Of a DNA stretch of 64,000 nt, positions 18,243-27,649 are shown piece after piece. The position numbers and the translations under genes are program-made. Where the stretch lies: the NCBI RefSeq assembly GCF_001466305.1, contig NZ_JWID01000003.1, positions 2,186-66,185 on the forward strand, in the 5' to 3' direction. Each line of letters opens with the position of its first letter. Within the stretch, counting starts at the first letter, position 1. The stretch comes from Defluviitalea phaphyphila. GTDB taxonomy: Bacteria; Bacillota; Clostridia; Lachnospirales; Defluviitaleaceae. The notes beneath the pieces were generated by a model that made no database searches, was not told the origin of the DNA, and saw only the letters and a program-made list of their open reading frames with translations.

Positions 18243-19068
18243 GAAAAAACTTATAGAAAATATTTTATCTTGGATTGTACTTATATTTTTTGCGATTTTC
18301 ATCGTAGTCCCAATTTTATGGATGATTTCCACTGCATTCAAGACAGAAGCTCAAACATATTCTCCAACCCCTATATGGGTCCCCAAGCCTATTACTTTAG
18401 ATTCTTTTAAAAAGTTTTTTAATACATATAGTTTTGGGAAAATGTTAAAAAATAGTTTGGTATCATGTGTTTTTTCCATGATTATATGTGTAACATGTGC
18501 TTGTTTTGCAGGATATGGAGTTACACGGTTTAAATTTAGAGGGAAAAAACAATTAATGAGTTTTTTACTTCTTACTCAAATGTTTCCAAGTGTTATGCTT
18601 GTAGTACCATTCTATTCAGTTTTATCAAATTATCATCTTACAAATAAATTATTTGGACTGATTATTGTATATGCTGCAACAAATGTAGCTTTTAGCACTT
18701 GGATGTTAGTGTCTTATTTTAAAACTATACCAATAGAGCTTGATGAAGCTGCACGAATCGATGGAGCATCTAGTTTTAGGATATTTTGGAATATAATTTT
18801 ACCTTTGATTGTTCCAGGAATTTCTGCAGTTGCGATGTTTGTGTTATTTAGTGGATGGAATGAATATATGTATTCATCTGTATTGTTATCAAGTGATGAT
18901 TTGAAAACAATTACTGTAGGAATTATTTCTTTGAATTCTCAGTATCAAATTAAGTGGAATGATTTAATGGCTGCTTCTGTAATTTCTAGTTTACCCTTAG
19001 TTATTCTATTTGTTTGTTTTCAAAAATATTTTATTGCTGGTATGACAGGTGGTGCAGTAAAAAATTAA
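18235..19068 (+). CDS. ABC sugar transporter permease (MalG/UgpE type)
   Basis: 277 residues with six membrane helices. WMISTAFKTEAQTY is the conserved start of the first periplasmic loop, and the EAA loop is ELDEAARIDGASSFRIFWNIILPLIVPG (about 166-193). It pairs with the preceding permease to form the channel. The 8-base overlap implies coupled translation. It is followed after 25 bases by the dehydratase gene of the same operon. Confidence 0.93.
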   Translation: MNKKKLIENILSWIVLIFFAIFIVVPILWMISTAFKTEAQTYSPTPIWVPKPITLDSFKKFFNTYSFGKMLKNSLVSCVFSMIICVTCACFAGYGVTRFKFRGKKQLMSFLLLTQMFPSVMLVVPFYSVLSNYHLTNKLFGLIIVYAATNVAFSTWMLVSYFKTIPIELDEAARIDGASSFRIFWNIILPLIVPGISAVAMFVLFSGWNEYMYSSVLLSSDDLKTITVGIISLNSQYQIKWNDLMAASVISSLPLVILFVCFQKYFIAGMTGGAVKN

Positions 19069-19093
19069 AATCAAAAGGAATGCGAGGAATATT

Positions 19094-20308
19094 ATGAATA
19101 ACATCACGATAAGGAGAGTCAAATCTTTTGTAACAGCTCCTAATGGCATAAATTTAGTTGTAGTTAAAGTAGAAACATCAGAACCTGGTTTGGTAGGATA
19201 TGGATGTGCAACTTTTACTTGGAGATATAAAGCAGTTAAAACAGCTATTGATGAATATTTAGACCCTATGTTACAGGGTAAATCAGTTCACAATATCGAA
19301 GATTTATGGCAAACAATGATGGGAAGTTCTTATTGGAGAAATGGCCCAGTTTTAAATAATGCCATATCTGGTGTTGATGAAGCATTGTGGGATATAAAAG
19401 GAAAGTTGGCTAATATGCCATTGTATGATTTGCTAGGTGGGAAGTCAAGAGAAGGCATTGAATTATACAGACATGCAGATGGAAATAGTATTGAAGAAGT
19501 AAAAGAAAATGTACATGCATTGATAGAAGAAGGATATCGTCATATCCGTTGCCATATGGGAACATATGGAGGCAATTTTAATGGGAAAAGACAAAGAATT
19601 ATTAAACCTGTTAATGCACCGAAAGGAGCATATTACCATCCGCATAAATATATGAACAGTGTTATAAAATTATTAGAAAATATAAGAACAGATTTTGGTA
19701 ATGATCTAGAAATTATGCATGATGTTCATGAAAGATTATCTTTAGCAGATACTTTAACTTTTGTAAAGGAACTAGAACAGTTTAAATTATTCTTTTTAGA
19801 AGATAGCTTACCACCCGAACAATGTGATTTCTTTAAGATTTTAAGAGAACATACTGTAACTCCTCTTGCAATGGGAGAATTATTTACCAATCCTGTTGAA
19901 TGGAAAAATATAATCCAAAATCAATTGATTAATTATATTAGAGTACATATCAGTAGTATTGGTGGTATAACACCAGCTAAGAAATTAGCAACATTTTGTG
20001 AACTTTACGGAATAAAAACTGCATGGCATGGACCAAATGATTTATCACCGATAGGTGCAGTTGCTCAAATGCATCTTGATTTAAATATAAATAATTTTGG
20101 TATACAGGAATTTGCAGGTTTTAGTGAAGCAGAAAAAGAAATATTTGATGGTTGTCCTAAAATTGAAAATGGATATGCATATTTAAATGATAAACCTGGA
20201 CTTGGTATTAGTTTTAACGAAGAAAAGGCAAAAAAATATCCCCCAGTAGAAATGGATTTTAGTTGGCTGTTTAGTAGATTACCAGATGGAACTGCAACAA
20301 GACCATAG
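19094..20308 (+). CDS. Enolase-superfamily sugar-acid dehydratase, ManD type (mannonate/gluconate dehydratase family)
   Basis: 404 residues, the size of ManD/RspA proteins. The metal ligands are apparent in HDVHERLS (Asp and catalytic His), FFLEDSLPPEQ (Glu) and LAMGELFTNPVEW (Glu). HGPNDLSPIG and the C-terminal LPDGTATRP are ManD hallmarks. ManD enzymes dehydrate D-mannonate or D-gluconate to 2-keto-3-deoxygluconate, although many members are slow and may have other roles. The ABC importer upstream suggests the imported compound is a uronic-acid-derived or aldonic sugar. No KDG kinase or aldolase is in the window. Confidence 0.88.
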   Translation: MNNITIRRVKSFVTAPNGINLVVVKVETSEPGLVGYGCATFTWRYKAVKTAIDEYLDPMLQGKSVHNIEDLWQTMMGSSYWRNGPVLNNAISGVDEALWDIKGKLANMPLYDLLGGKSREGIELYRHADGNSIEEVKENVHALIEEGYRHIRCHMGTYGGNFNGKRQRIIKPVNAPKGAYYHPHKYMNSVIKLLENIRTDFGNDLEIMHDVHERLSLADTLTFVKELEQFKLFFLEDSLPPEQCDFFKILREHTVTPLAMGELFTNPVEWKNIIQNQLINYIRVHISSIGGITPAKKLATFCELYGIKTAWHGPNDLSPIGAVAQMHLDLNINNFGIQEFAGFSEAEKEIFDGCPKIENGYAYLNDKPGLGISFNEEKAKKYPPVEMDFSWLFSRLPDGTATRP

Positions 20309-20386
20309 TTTTAATAATCTTTGATATTATATTATATTTATAATTATTCTAATAAATTAATTTAAAAAAATAAATAGTTATGTTTT

Positions 20387-20426
20387 AAAAGTTCGTCTTT
20401 TATTAATAAAAGACGAACTTTTTTAT
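20387..20426 (+). terminator. Intrinsic terminator
   Basis: A long perfect stem (AAAAGTTCGTCTTTTATT with AATAAAAGACGAACTTTT) with T-rich tail closes the sugar operon. Confidence 0.92.
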
Positions 20427-20604
20427 TACTGATCCAAATTAGATAATAATTTTTAAAATATTTATGGGAATTTGTGACATAATTGTAACAATAGATATTT
20501 ATAATGAAAATAAATTTTGATTAAACCTAAGCAATTAATAATTTCTAAATTTTTGATAATGTTTTTATTTATATAAATAAGATAGATGTTTGGGAGTGAT
20601 AGAT

Positions 20605-22557
20605 TTGAGAAAGAAAATAAAAAGTAATTTACCTATTATACTAATCATTATATTAGCATGTGTAGTATATATTTGGGGTTTATGGAATGAGGGGCTTGGG
20701 AATCTATATTATGCAGCTGGAGTATTTTCTATGGGACAAAATTTTCATGCTTTTTTTTATAATAGCATAGATTCTATAGGATTTATTAGTATAGATAAAC
20801 CACCTCTTGGACTTTGGATACAAGTTCTTTTTACAAAAATATTAGGATTTAATGGTATAGCTTTATTATTACCTCAAGCACTTGCTGGGGTATTATCCGT
20901 TTATTTTATATATAAAATTATGATAAAAAGATTTGGGAAAAGGGTAGGAATTGTATCAGCATTAGTGTTAACTTTAACTCCTATTTATGTAGCTGTCTCA
21001 AGAAATAATACTATTGATAGCATATTAATATTAATGTTAATTTTAGCTTCAGAACAAGCGATTAAAGCAGCTCAAAAATCTAGCATCAAACATCTTATAT
21101 ATGCAGGAATATTTATTGGACTTGGATTTAATGTAAAAATGCTTCAAGCTTATATGATTGTTCCCGCTGTATATTTAACATATCTTGTTTTTTCAAAAGA
21201 AAAAATTATTAAAAAATTAATTTCATGTACAGTTTCAGTACTTGTATTATTAGTAATATCTTTGTCATGGATAATGGCAGTGGATTTGACTCCACCTGAA
21301 AATAGACCATATGTTGGTAGTAGTACTACAAATAGTGCATTAGAACTTACTATGGGATTCAATGGATTAGGAAGATTAATAGGTGTTAATTATCTTAAAA
21401 GATCTTCATTAAATGATAGTTCTAATGTTATTCCTCCAAAAACCAATGTACAGAATAGAGATATGAATAACAGACCAAATGTTAATAGTTTACCAGATAC
21501 AAATAGTAGACGAAATATAAATAATCCATCAAATTTGAAAAATAGGCCAGATGAAAAAAATAACCAACATTCTAATAATAGGTCAGGAGGAGAAGCTGGA
21601 ACTCCATCAATATTTAGATTATATAATAGTAAAAATGCTGGGCAGATTTCATGGTTTTTGCTTCCAGTTTTTATTGTATGTATATTTTATTTATATCTAT
21701 TTTTTAATAAAAAAATTAAGGATATGTCTCAAAATATAACTACTTTTTATTTTATTAGTTGTTTTATACCTATGTATATTTACTTTAGTTTTTCTCCAGG
21801 ACTTGTACATCGTTATTATTTAGCAATGTTATCATTCCCAATTTCTGCACTTATTGGGATTGGGGTTTACTTTTTAAAGCAGCAACAAAAAATATTTATT
21901 CCTATTATTTTTGCAGTAACTGCTATTTTACAATTATATATTCAAAGTCTTTATAAAAATTGGTTAAATTGGGTTGTTCCTTGCCTTATAGTTATATTTA
22001 TAGCTGTATTAGTATTAATTTTTATAGATATGAAAAGAAATGATAATAAATTTATTATTAATTATTTATTTGTACTTTTAATAATACCAGCCATATGGTC
22101 CTTTACTCCAATAATATATGGTAATAATGAGCGAATACCTATTGCAGGACCAGAACTTGTTAATCAAAAAGATAGTTCTAATAATTATGTGAATCTTTCT
22201 AATTTAATTGATTTTCTCAAAGAAAATAAAGGGGATACTGATTATTTAGTTGCTGCACCTAGTGCCATGAATTTAGGAGCAAAGTTAATTTTAGAATCTA
22301 AAGAACCAGTAATGATACTTGGAGGGTTTAAAGGAAATGATAACCCTATAACTGTGGAAGATTTCAAAAATTTAATTAATAAAAATGTTATTGAATATGC
22401 ACTTGTTCCTACAAGTAATAATTTAGATAGAAATAGAAATGAAACTATTAATAGTTCTATTATAGAATGGATAAGGTTAAATGGAGTAAATCTTGATAAT
22501 GAATTAAAATCAAGAAATGGTAAGATAGATGGAATGTCTTTATATAAATTAAAATAA
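20605..22557 (+). CDS. GT39-family membrane glycosyltransferase (ArnT/PMT-like)
   Basis: 650 residues from a TTG at 20605, chosen because GGGAGTG at 20592-20598 precedes it by 6 bases. About ten or more membrane helices. The first extracytoplasmic loop has the family acidic residue region (NEGLGNLYYAAGVFSM) and SIDKPPLGLWIQ, matching actinobacterial and clostridial GT39 enzymes that use lipid-linked sugars. Residues about 270-330 form an Asn/Arg/Pro-rich low-complexity insert in a loop outside the membrane. With GtrB and GtrA homologues directly downstream it probably glycosylates a surface polymer or protein. Confidence 0.85.
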   Translation: MRKKIKSNLPIILIIILACVVYIWGLWNEGLGNLYYAAGVFSMGQNFHAFFYNSIDSIGFISIDKPPLGLWIQVLFTKILGFNGIALLLPQALAGVLSVYFIYKIMIKRFGKRVGIVSALVLTLTPIYVAVSRNNTIDSILILMLILASEQAIKAAQKSSIKHLIYAGIFIGLGFNVKMLQAYMIVPAVYLTYLVFSKEKIIKKLISCTVSVLVLLVISLSWIMAVDLTPPENRPYVGSSTTNSALELTMGFNGLGRLIGVNYLKRSSLNDSSNVIPPKTNVQNRDMNNRPNVNSLPDTNSRRNINNPSNLKNRPDEKNNQHSNNRSGGEAGTPSIFRLYNSKNAGQISWFLLPVFIVCIFYLYLFFNKKIKDMSQNITTFYFISCFIPMYIYFSFSPGLVHRYYLAMLSFPISALIGIGVYFLKQQQKIFIPIIFAVTAILQLYIQSLYKNWLNWVVPCLIVIFIAVLVLIFIDMKRNDNKFIINYLFVLLIIPAIWSFTPIIYGNNERIPIAGPELVNQKDSSNNYVNLSNLIDFLKENKGDTDYLVAAPSAMNLGAKLILESKEPVMILGGFKGNDNPITVEDFKNLINKNVIEYALVPTSNNLDRNRNETINSSIIEWIRLNGVNLDNELKSRNGKIDGMSLYKLK

Positions 22558-22580
22558 TCCTGAGGAAAGGAGATGCTTTT

Positions 22581-23558
22581 ATGGATACCACAGTATATTC
22601 ATTAGTTGTACCTCTTTATAATGAGGAATTAGTTATAACTGAATGTTACAAAAGACTAAAACAAATTATGGATACTTTAAATGAAAGTTATGAAATAATA
22701 TTTGTTAACGATGGAAGTAAAGATAATTCAGATAAAATCATTGAAGAAATTTGTAATAAAGATTCTAATGTGAGATTAATAAATTTTTCTAGAAATTTTG
22801 GGCATCAATCTGCAATAACAGCAGGCATGCAGTTTTCAGAAGGTTCAGCAATAATTATTATTGATGCTGACCTTCAGGACCCACCTGAAGTAATATATAG
22901 AATGATTGAAAAATGGAAAGAGGGCTACGATGTAGTCTATGGAAAAAGAATTAAAAGAAAAGGAGAAACATTTTTTAAAAAATTTACTGCTAAAATATTT
23001 TATAAGATTTTAGACAAGTTGACTGATGTAAATATTCCAAGAGATACAGGAGATTTTAGACTCATAGATAGAAAAGTATGTGATGTATTAAATGCATTAC
23101 CAGAAAAAAATAGATATGTTAGAGGACTTGTAAGTTGGATTGGTTTTAAACAAACAGAGGTAGAATTTATTCGTGAAGAAAGATTTGCAGGAGAAACTAA
23201 ATATTCTTTAAAAAAAATGTTGAAATTAGCCTTTGATGGGATAACTTCTTTTTCATATAAACCTTTAAAATTTGCATCTATTATAGGGATAATGATGTCA
23301 ATAATAGGTTTTATTTATTTACTAGTTGTATTATTCAAAAAGTTTTTTACAGATAAAAATATACAAGGTTGGACATCTCTTATAGGAGTAAATATTATGT
23401 TCAGTGGCATTATTTTATTGGCTTTAGGAATAATGGGAGAATATATTGGACGTATATACGAAGAAGTAAAAAATCGACCAATTTATATTGTAAAAGATAC
23501 AAAAGGATTTGGTAAGAAGTATGAAAAAAATAATACAACATATATTAAAAAAATATAA
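22581..23558 (+). CDS. Polyisoprenyl-phosphate glycosyltransferase (GtrB/DPM1-like, GT2)
   Basis: 325 residues. The N-terminal GT2 domain has VVPLYNEE, FVNDGSKDNS, DADLQDPPE and RDTGDFRLIDRKV, which cover nucleotide-sugar binding and the catalytic Asp. The C-terminus has two membrane helices (about 230-255 and 265-290) typical of GtrB. It transfers a sugar from a nucleotide donor to undecaprenyl phosphate at the inner face of the membrane. The end overlaps the GtrA-like gene, whose product would flip the lipid, and the upstream GT39 enzyme would use it. Confidence 0.92.
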   Translation: MDTTVYSLVVPLYNEELVITECYKRLKQIMDTLNESYEIIFVNDGSKDNSDKIIEEICNKDSNVRLINFSRNFGHQSAITAGMQFSEGSAIIIIDADLQDPPEVIYRMIEKWKEGYDVVYGKRIKRKGETFFKKFTAKIFYKILDKLTDVNIPRDTGDFRLIDRKVCDVLNALPEKNRYVRGLVSWIGFKQTEVEFIREERFAGETKYSLKKMLKLAFDGITSFSYKPLKFASIIGIMMSIIGFIYLLVVLFKKFFTDKNIQGWTSLIGVNIMFSGIILLALGIMGEYIGRIYEEVKNRPIYIVKDTKGFGKKYEKNNTTYIKKI

Positions 23559-23934
23559 TACATTTTATAAATTTTCTATAGTAGGGATTATAAATACATT
23601 TGTGGATTTTAGTATTTTTATATTTCTTAATAAGTATTTAGGAGTTCATTATCTTTTAAGTCAAATATTTGGATATACAGGAGGTGTTATTAACAGTTTC
23701 GCATTAAATAAAAAATGGACTTTTAACAATACAAATAATTTAAAAAAGGGGTATGTGCAATTTATACAATTTATTTTTATAAATATAATCTCTCTAATAA
23801 TCACGTCTAGTTTAATCAAAATATTTGTTGAAATATTGTATATAGATGTAGTTTTTTCTAAAATTATAGTTATTTTTGTTGCTCAAATAATTAATTTTAC
23901 TGGCTCAAAATTTTTAGTATTTAGTAATAAATAG
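23521..23934 (+). CDS. GtrA family membrane protein
   Basis: 137 residues with four membrane helices. KFSIVGIINTFVDFSIFIFL and GGVINSFALNKKWTF are the standard GtrA motifs. It is a putative flippase for the undecaprenyl-phosphate sugar made by the overlapping GtrB gene. A TTG at 23509 is in frame, but the ATG at 23521 starts at the conserved N-terminus. It overlaps the upstream gene by 38 bases. Confidence 0.88.
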   Translation: MKKIIQHILKKYNTFYKFSIVGIINTFVDFSIFIFLNKYLGVHYLLSQIFGYTGGVINSFALNKKWTFNNTNNLKKGYVQFIQFIFINIISLIITSSLIKIFVEILYIDVVFSKIIVIFVAQIINFTGSKFLVFSNK

Positions 23935-23943
23935 ATTTATAGA

Positions 23944-23978
23944 AGAACTTCTTTGTAATTAAAGAGGTTCTTTTTTAT
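23944..23978 (+). terminator. Intrinsic terminator
   Basis: AGAACTTCTTT and AAAGAGGTTCT form an 11-bp stem with one G-U pair, a 6-base loop and TTTTTATTT. Confidence 0.88.
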
Positions 23979-24133
23979 TTAATTATTAATAAGTTTCTAC
24001 TAAAAATATTATAACTTTATTCAAAAAATTATACTATTTTAGATGATTTATGTAAAAAATTCTGTAAATTAAAAACATGTTATAATCCTATTCTATTTTG
24101 TCAAAAATTTATTATAAGGAGGAGGTGAAAATT

Positions 24134-24880
24134 TTGAAAGAATTTAAAGTATTAATGTATCATGAAGTCATAAATAGAGAAATGTTTAATTATGATAAAT
24201 ACAAAGGAATAAAAGTTCAACAGAATTATAGAGATATTTTACCTTTAGTTTTATTTCATTATTTAGATAGTTTTAAAGAGCAGATGCAGTTTTTATATAA
24301 TGAGGGATATGTGACTTTGTCATTAAAAGATATTATAGATTTTTATTATGGTAATAAAGAATTACCTGAAAAAGCTGTACTTTTAACTTTTGATGATATG
24401 TATAAATCAGTTTTAATAAATGTTTATCCAATATTAAAACATTATAATTTTCATGCTGTAGGTTTTATAGTTAGAGATTGGGTTTTTAATGAACCTCAAA
24501 AAAATTTTAAAGATTATTCTGTATGTCTTTCATTTAAAGAATTAGATAAAATGAGAGATATTTTTGAGTATGCCAATCATACTAAAGCTTTACATACTAG
24601 GGGAAATAGTAAGATGGCATTACAAAATATAGATAAGGAAGTATTTATTAAAGATATTAAAGAATGTGAAAAAGTCGTAACTACTAAAAAAGTATTTGCT
24701 TATCCCTTTGGTGTTTATACTGAAGAAAATATAAAATGGCTAAAAGAAATAGGTTTTTTATTAGCTTTTACTACTGAAAAGGGTAAAAATACTAGATTAA
24801 CTAATCCGTATAAACTTCATAGAAATGGAATATTTTTAGATTATGATTTAGAAAAATTTAAGACCATATTAAATAATTAA
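24134..24880 (+). CDS. Polysaccharide deacetylase family protein
   Basis: 248 residues of the NodB-homology fold. VLMYHEV opens the domain and LLTFDDMYKSV (about 91-101) carries the catalytic Asp-Asp pair. The usual second metal motif (SHTxxH) appears as YANHTKALH near residue 153. AYPFGVYTEENIKWL is the conserved Arg/Pro region. It lacks a signal peptide, which is unusual for a cell-wall deacetylase. The start is TTG at 24134, set by AAGGAGGAGGTG at 24116-24127; the longer frame from 24098 would begin before this site. It is 22 bases from an ABC binding-protein gene and probably co-transcribed. Confidence 0.82.
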   Translation: MKEFKVLMYHEVINREMFNYDKYKGIKVQQNYRDILPLVLFHYLDSFKEQMQFLYNEGYVTLSLKDIIDFYYGNKELPEKAVLLTFDDMYKSVLINVYPILKHYNFHAVGFIVRDWVFNEPQKNFKDYSVCLSFKELDKMRDIFEYANHTKALHTRGNSKMALQNIDKEVFIKDIKECEKVVTTKKVFAYPFGVYTEENIKWLKEIGFLLAFTTEKGKNTRLTNPYKLHRNGIFLDYDLEKFKTILNN

Positions 24881-24902
24881 TATAAGCATTGGAGGAATTA
24901 CT

Positions 24903-25820
24903 TTGAAAAAAATACTAATTTTTATGATAACTATAATATGTTTAATAACTATTACTGGATGTCAAAAGAAAGAATTAGATTACTCGATAAGATTTGGATT
25001 ATTACCAGCAGAGTCTGCTATACCTATTATTGTAGCTAAAGAACAAGGCTTTTATGAAGAAGAAGGAGTAGATGTTGAATTAATTTCCTTTAATTCTCCT
25101 AATGATCGTAATGTAGCAGTTCAAGCAGGAGAAATAGATGCAATTATAGCAGATATTATGACTTCTCTTACCTTTCATGAAGCAGGTTTTGATATGAAAA
25201 TTACATCTGATATAAATGAAGATTTTAAACTTTTAACATCTCCTAATTCTGGAATAGAAAATTTTCAAGAGCTTAATGGTAAATCTGTATCTATAGTGCC
25301 AAACTTTGTATTAGAATATATTATGGATGAAATGGCAAGGGAAAATAATATAGAATATGAAACGGTAGTTATTCCTTCTTTTACAGCAAGATTTGAGGCA
25401 TTATTAGCAGATCAAATTCACGGTGTAATTTTTACAGAACCTCAGGCTTCTTTGTTAGTTTCTCAAGGGGCAAATCTTTTAGCATCTTCGAAAGAATACG
25501 ATATTAAAGCAGGAACTTTATTATTTGATAATAAAATTTTACAGGAACATCCTGATGAAGTAAAAGCATTTTATAAAGCTTATAACAAGGCAATAGAATA
25601 TATTAATACTACGGATTCTGATGAATATAGTGAAAAACTAAGTGAATATGGATTTCCAGAAGCTATTAAAGATTATCTAAAGAGTGGAATTGAATATACA
25701 AAGGCTCAAAAAATTACACAAGAAAGTTTTGATAGTGTATTAGAATGGACAAAATCTAAAGGATTGATAGAAAATAGTTATACTTTTGAAGAAGTAAGTG
25801 ATTTTTCTTATATAGAGTAA
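24903..25820 (+). CDS. ABC transporter substrate-binding lipoprotein (NMT1/SsuA type)
   Basis: 305 residues. A signal peptide ends in a lipobox (ITGC, Cys near residue 20). The body has IRFGLLPAESAIPIIVAKEQGFYEEEGVDVELISF, the standard start of NMT1/THI5-like binding proteins for sulfonates, nitrate or thiamine precursors, and later GVIFTEPQASLL. The start is TTG, set by GGAGGA 5 bases upstream. The matching permease and ATPase are convergent on the opposite strand, an uncommon arrangement. The ligand is not evident. Confidence 0.88.
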   Translation: MKKILIFMITIICLITITGCQKKELDYSIRFGLLPAESAIPIIVAKEQGFYEEEGVDVELISFNSPNDRNVAVQAGEIDAIIADIMTSLTFHEAGFDMKITSDINEDFKLLTSPNSGIENFQELNGKSVSIVPNFVLEYIMDEMARENNIEYETVVIPSFTARFEALLADQIHGVIFTEPQASLLVSQGANLLASSKEYDIKAGTLLFDNKILQEHPDEVKAFYKAYNKAIEYINTTDSDEYSEKLSEYGFPEAIKDYLKSGIEYTKAQKITQESFDSVLEWTKSKGLIENSYTFEEVSDFSYIE

Positions 25821-25858
25821 AATAGCAAGAGCTCTTATAATATAGAGCTCTATTTTTG
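25819..25858. terminator. Bidirectional terminator between convergent genes
   Basis: AAAATAG...AGAGCTC pairs with GAGCTCTATTTTT around an AT-rich loop. It is flanked by A-rich and T-rich tracts, so it can end both the plus-strand binding-protein unit and, by overlapping its stop, the minus-strand permease unit. Confidence 0.85.
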
Positions 25859-26617
25859 TTCTAACTTTTCTAGTTTAATCCACTTACATAATTTATCTTC
25901 TAATAAATCAATAAGTTTAAAAATCAATAAGCCTAAAAAACTTATTGCTAAAATTCCTGCAAACATTTGAATGTAATCTACTCTTGCCCAGCTATCCATA
26001 ATAAAGTAGCCTATTCCGTAACGAGTAGCAAAGTTTTCTGCAAAAAATAGTACAGCAATACTTGTTCCTATACTTATTCTTAGAGATGTTAATAATTTAG
26101 GGAAAACAGCAGGTATAATAAGATGTCTATATATTTGGATTTTATTAGCCCCTAAAGATTTAATTGAATAAAATAATTCTTTGCTTAACCCTTTTACACT
26201 GTCTCTAGTAGTTACAAGTATTTGAAATAATATTATTATTGTTATTAATATTATTTTAGAGGTATTACCTAATCCAAATATAATCATTAGAATTGGTAAA
26301 AAAGCTATTTTAGGGATTGGATATAAAAGATATATCATAGGGGAAATATATTTATCATATTTTTTATTTAGGCCAAGAAATAATCCTACGCTCATTCCAA
26401 TTATTAGAGAAATAATTACTGCAATTAAAATTCTAAACAAACTGACCAAAATATGAATAAGAAGTTTTCCTTTAATAAGTATAAAAAATTCATATATTGT
26501 AATATGGGGGCTTGGGATTATTGTTGATTTAAATATAAAATGAAGAGCATACCAAAAAATAAGTATTATTAATGAGCCATATATTGTTTTATATTTTGTG
26601 ATTTTTTTAAATATCAT
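25850..26617 (-). CDS. ABC transporter permease (SsuC/TauC type)
   Basis: 255 residues with six membrane helices and the BPD_transp_1 core. The EAA-like docking loop is around LFYSIKSLGANKIQIYRHLIIPAVFPKLLTSLR, with the conserved G and the IIPA segment. This class moves sulfonates, nitrate, taurine or pyrimidine precursors. The ATG shares a base with the TAA of the ATPase gene (TAATG), so the two are translationally coupled. Confidence 0.9.
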   Translation of the reverse strand: MIFKKITKYKTIYGSLIILIFWYALHFIFKSTIIPSPHITIYEFFILIKGKLLIHILVSLFRILIAVIISLIIGMSVGLFLGLNKKYDKYISPMIYLLYPIPKIAFLPILMIIFGLGNTSKIILITIIILFQILVTTRDSVKGLSKELFYSIKSLGANKIQIYRHLIIPAVFPKLLTSLRISIGTSIAVLFFAENFATRYGIGYFIMDSWARVDYIQMFAGILAISFLGLLIFKLIDLLEDKLCKWIKLEKLEQK

Positions 26618-27357
26618 TATTTTATTTCATCCTTTCTCATTAGTTGACGAACTTCCATACAAATTTTATAGTAATCTGATTTATATCTAAGTTCTTCATC
26701 TCCAAAATATGGATTATTAATTATATTTTTTATTTCACCAAATTTTTGTCCCATTATTACTATGGTTTGTCCTAAAAAAACAGCTTCTTCTATATTATGA
26801 GTGACTAAAATAAGAGTTATATTATTTTCTTTATGAATTTTTAAAATAAGATTTTGAAGGTTTTCTCTAGATATGGCATCTAAAGATGAAAAAGGTTCAT
26901 CCATTAGCAATAAATCAGGACTTATAGTTAAAGCTCTTGCTATTGCAATTCTTTGCCTTTGTCCACCACTTAATTCAATAGGATACCTATCTTTTAAATC
27001 ATATACATCTAATTCTCTGAGAACTTTATCAACATTATATTGTATATCTTTTTTATGATATCCCCTAATTGTTAATCCAAGTGAGACATTATTCCATACC
27101 GTTTTCCAAGGAAGAAGACCATAGTTTTGTAGTATTAATCCAGTTTTCTTACGGTTTTCTTTAACAGGGAAGTTATTTATTAAGATTTCTCCACTAAAAG
27201 GTTTTAAAATACCAGCGATTCCATATAATAAGGTGCTTTTCCCACATCCCGATGGACCTATAATAGCACAAGTTGAATTTTTATTAATATTTAGATTTAT
27301 ATTTTTAATCACAGTAGAATTTCCATATTTCATTATCAAGTTTTTAATTTTAACCAT
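26617..27357 (-). CDS. ABC transporter ATP-binding protein (SsuB/TauB type)
   Basis: 246 residues. Walker A GPSGCGKSTLL (about 33-43), Q-loop GLILQNYGLLPW, signature LSGGQRQRIAIARAL, Walker B LLMDEPFSSLD and the switch His in LVTHNIEEAVFLG are all intact. It powers the permease encoded just downstream. GAAAGGAAG precedes the ATG. Together with the convergent binding protein it would complete an importer of the nitrate/sulfonate/thiamine-precursor class. Confidence 0.93.
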   Translation of the reverse strand: MVKIKNLIMKYGNSTVIKNINLNINKNSTCAIIGPSGCGKSTLLYGIAGILKPFSGEILINNFPVKENRKKTGLILQNYGLLPWKTVWNNVSLGLTIRGYHKKDIQYNVDKVLRELDVYDLKDRYPIELSGGQRQRIAIARALTISPDLLLMDEPFSSLDAISRENLQNLILKIHKENNITLILVTHNIEEAVFLGQTIVIMGQKFGEIKNIINNPYFGDEELRYKSDYYKICMEVRQLMRKDEIK

Positions 27358-27649
27358 TGTTTAAAAGACTTCCTTTCAGTTATGGTATAGAATTTTTACT
27401 TTAGACACATATAACATAATATTATATGTAGACAGTAAAATATTTTGATTAGATAATAGTATTTAAAAATTTTATTAAATTATTCGATAAATATTTTATA
27501 TAAAAATAAAGGATTTAATTAATTTTTATAGAATTTTTAAAATATATGCTTTTATAGGAAGGATGGAATTTATAGTATAAAAAACAATATTTACATCAAA
27601 AACTAAAAATTTTATTAATTTTTAAATATTTTTACAGGAGGAATGTAAT

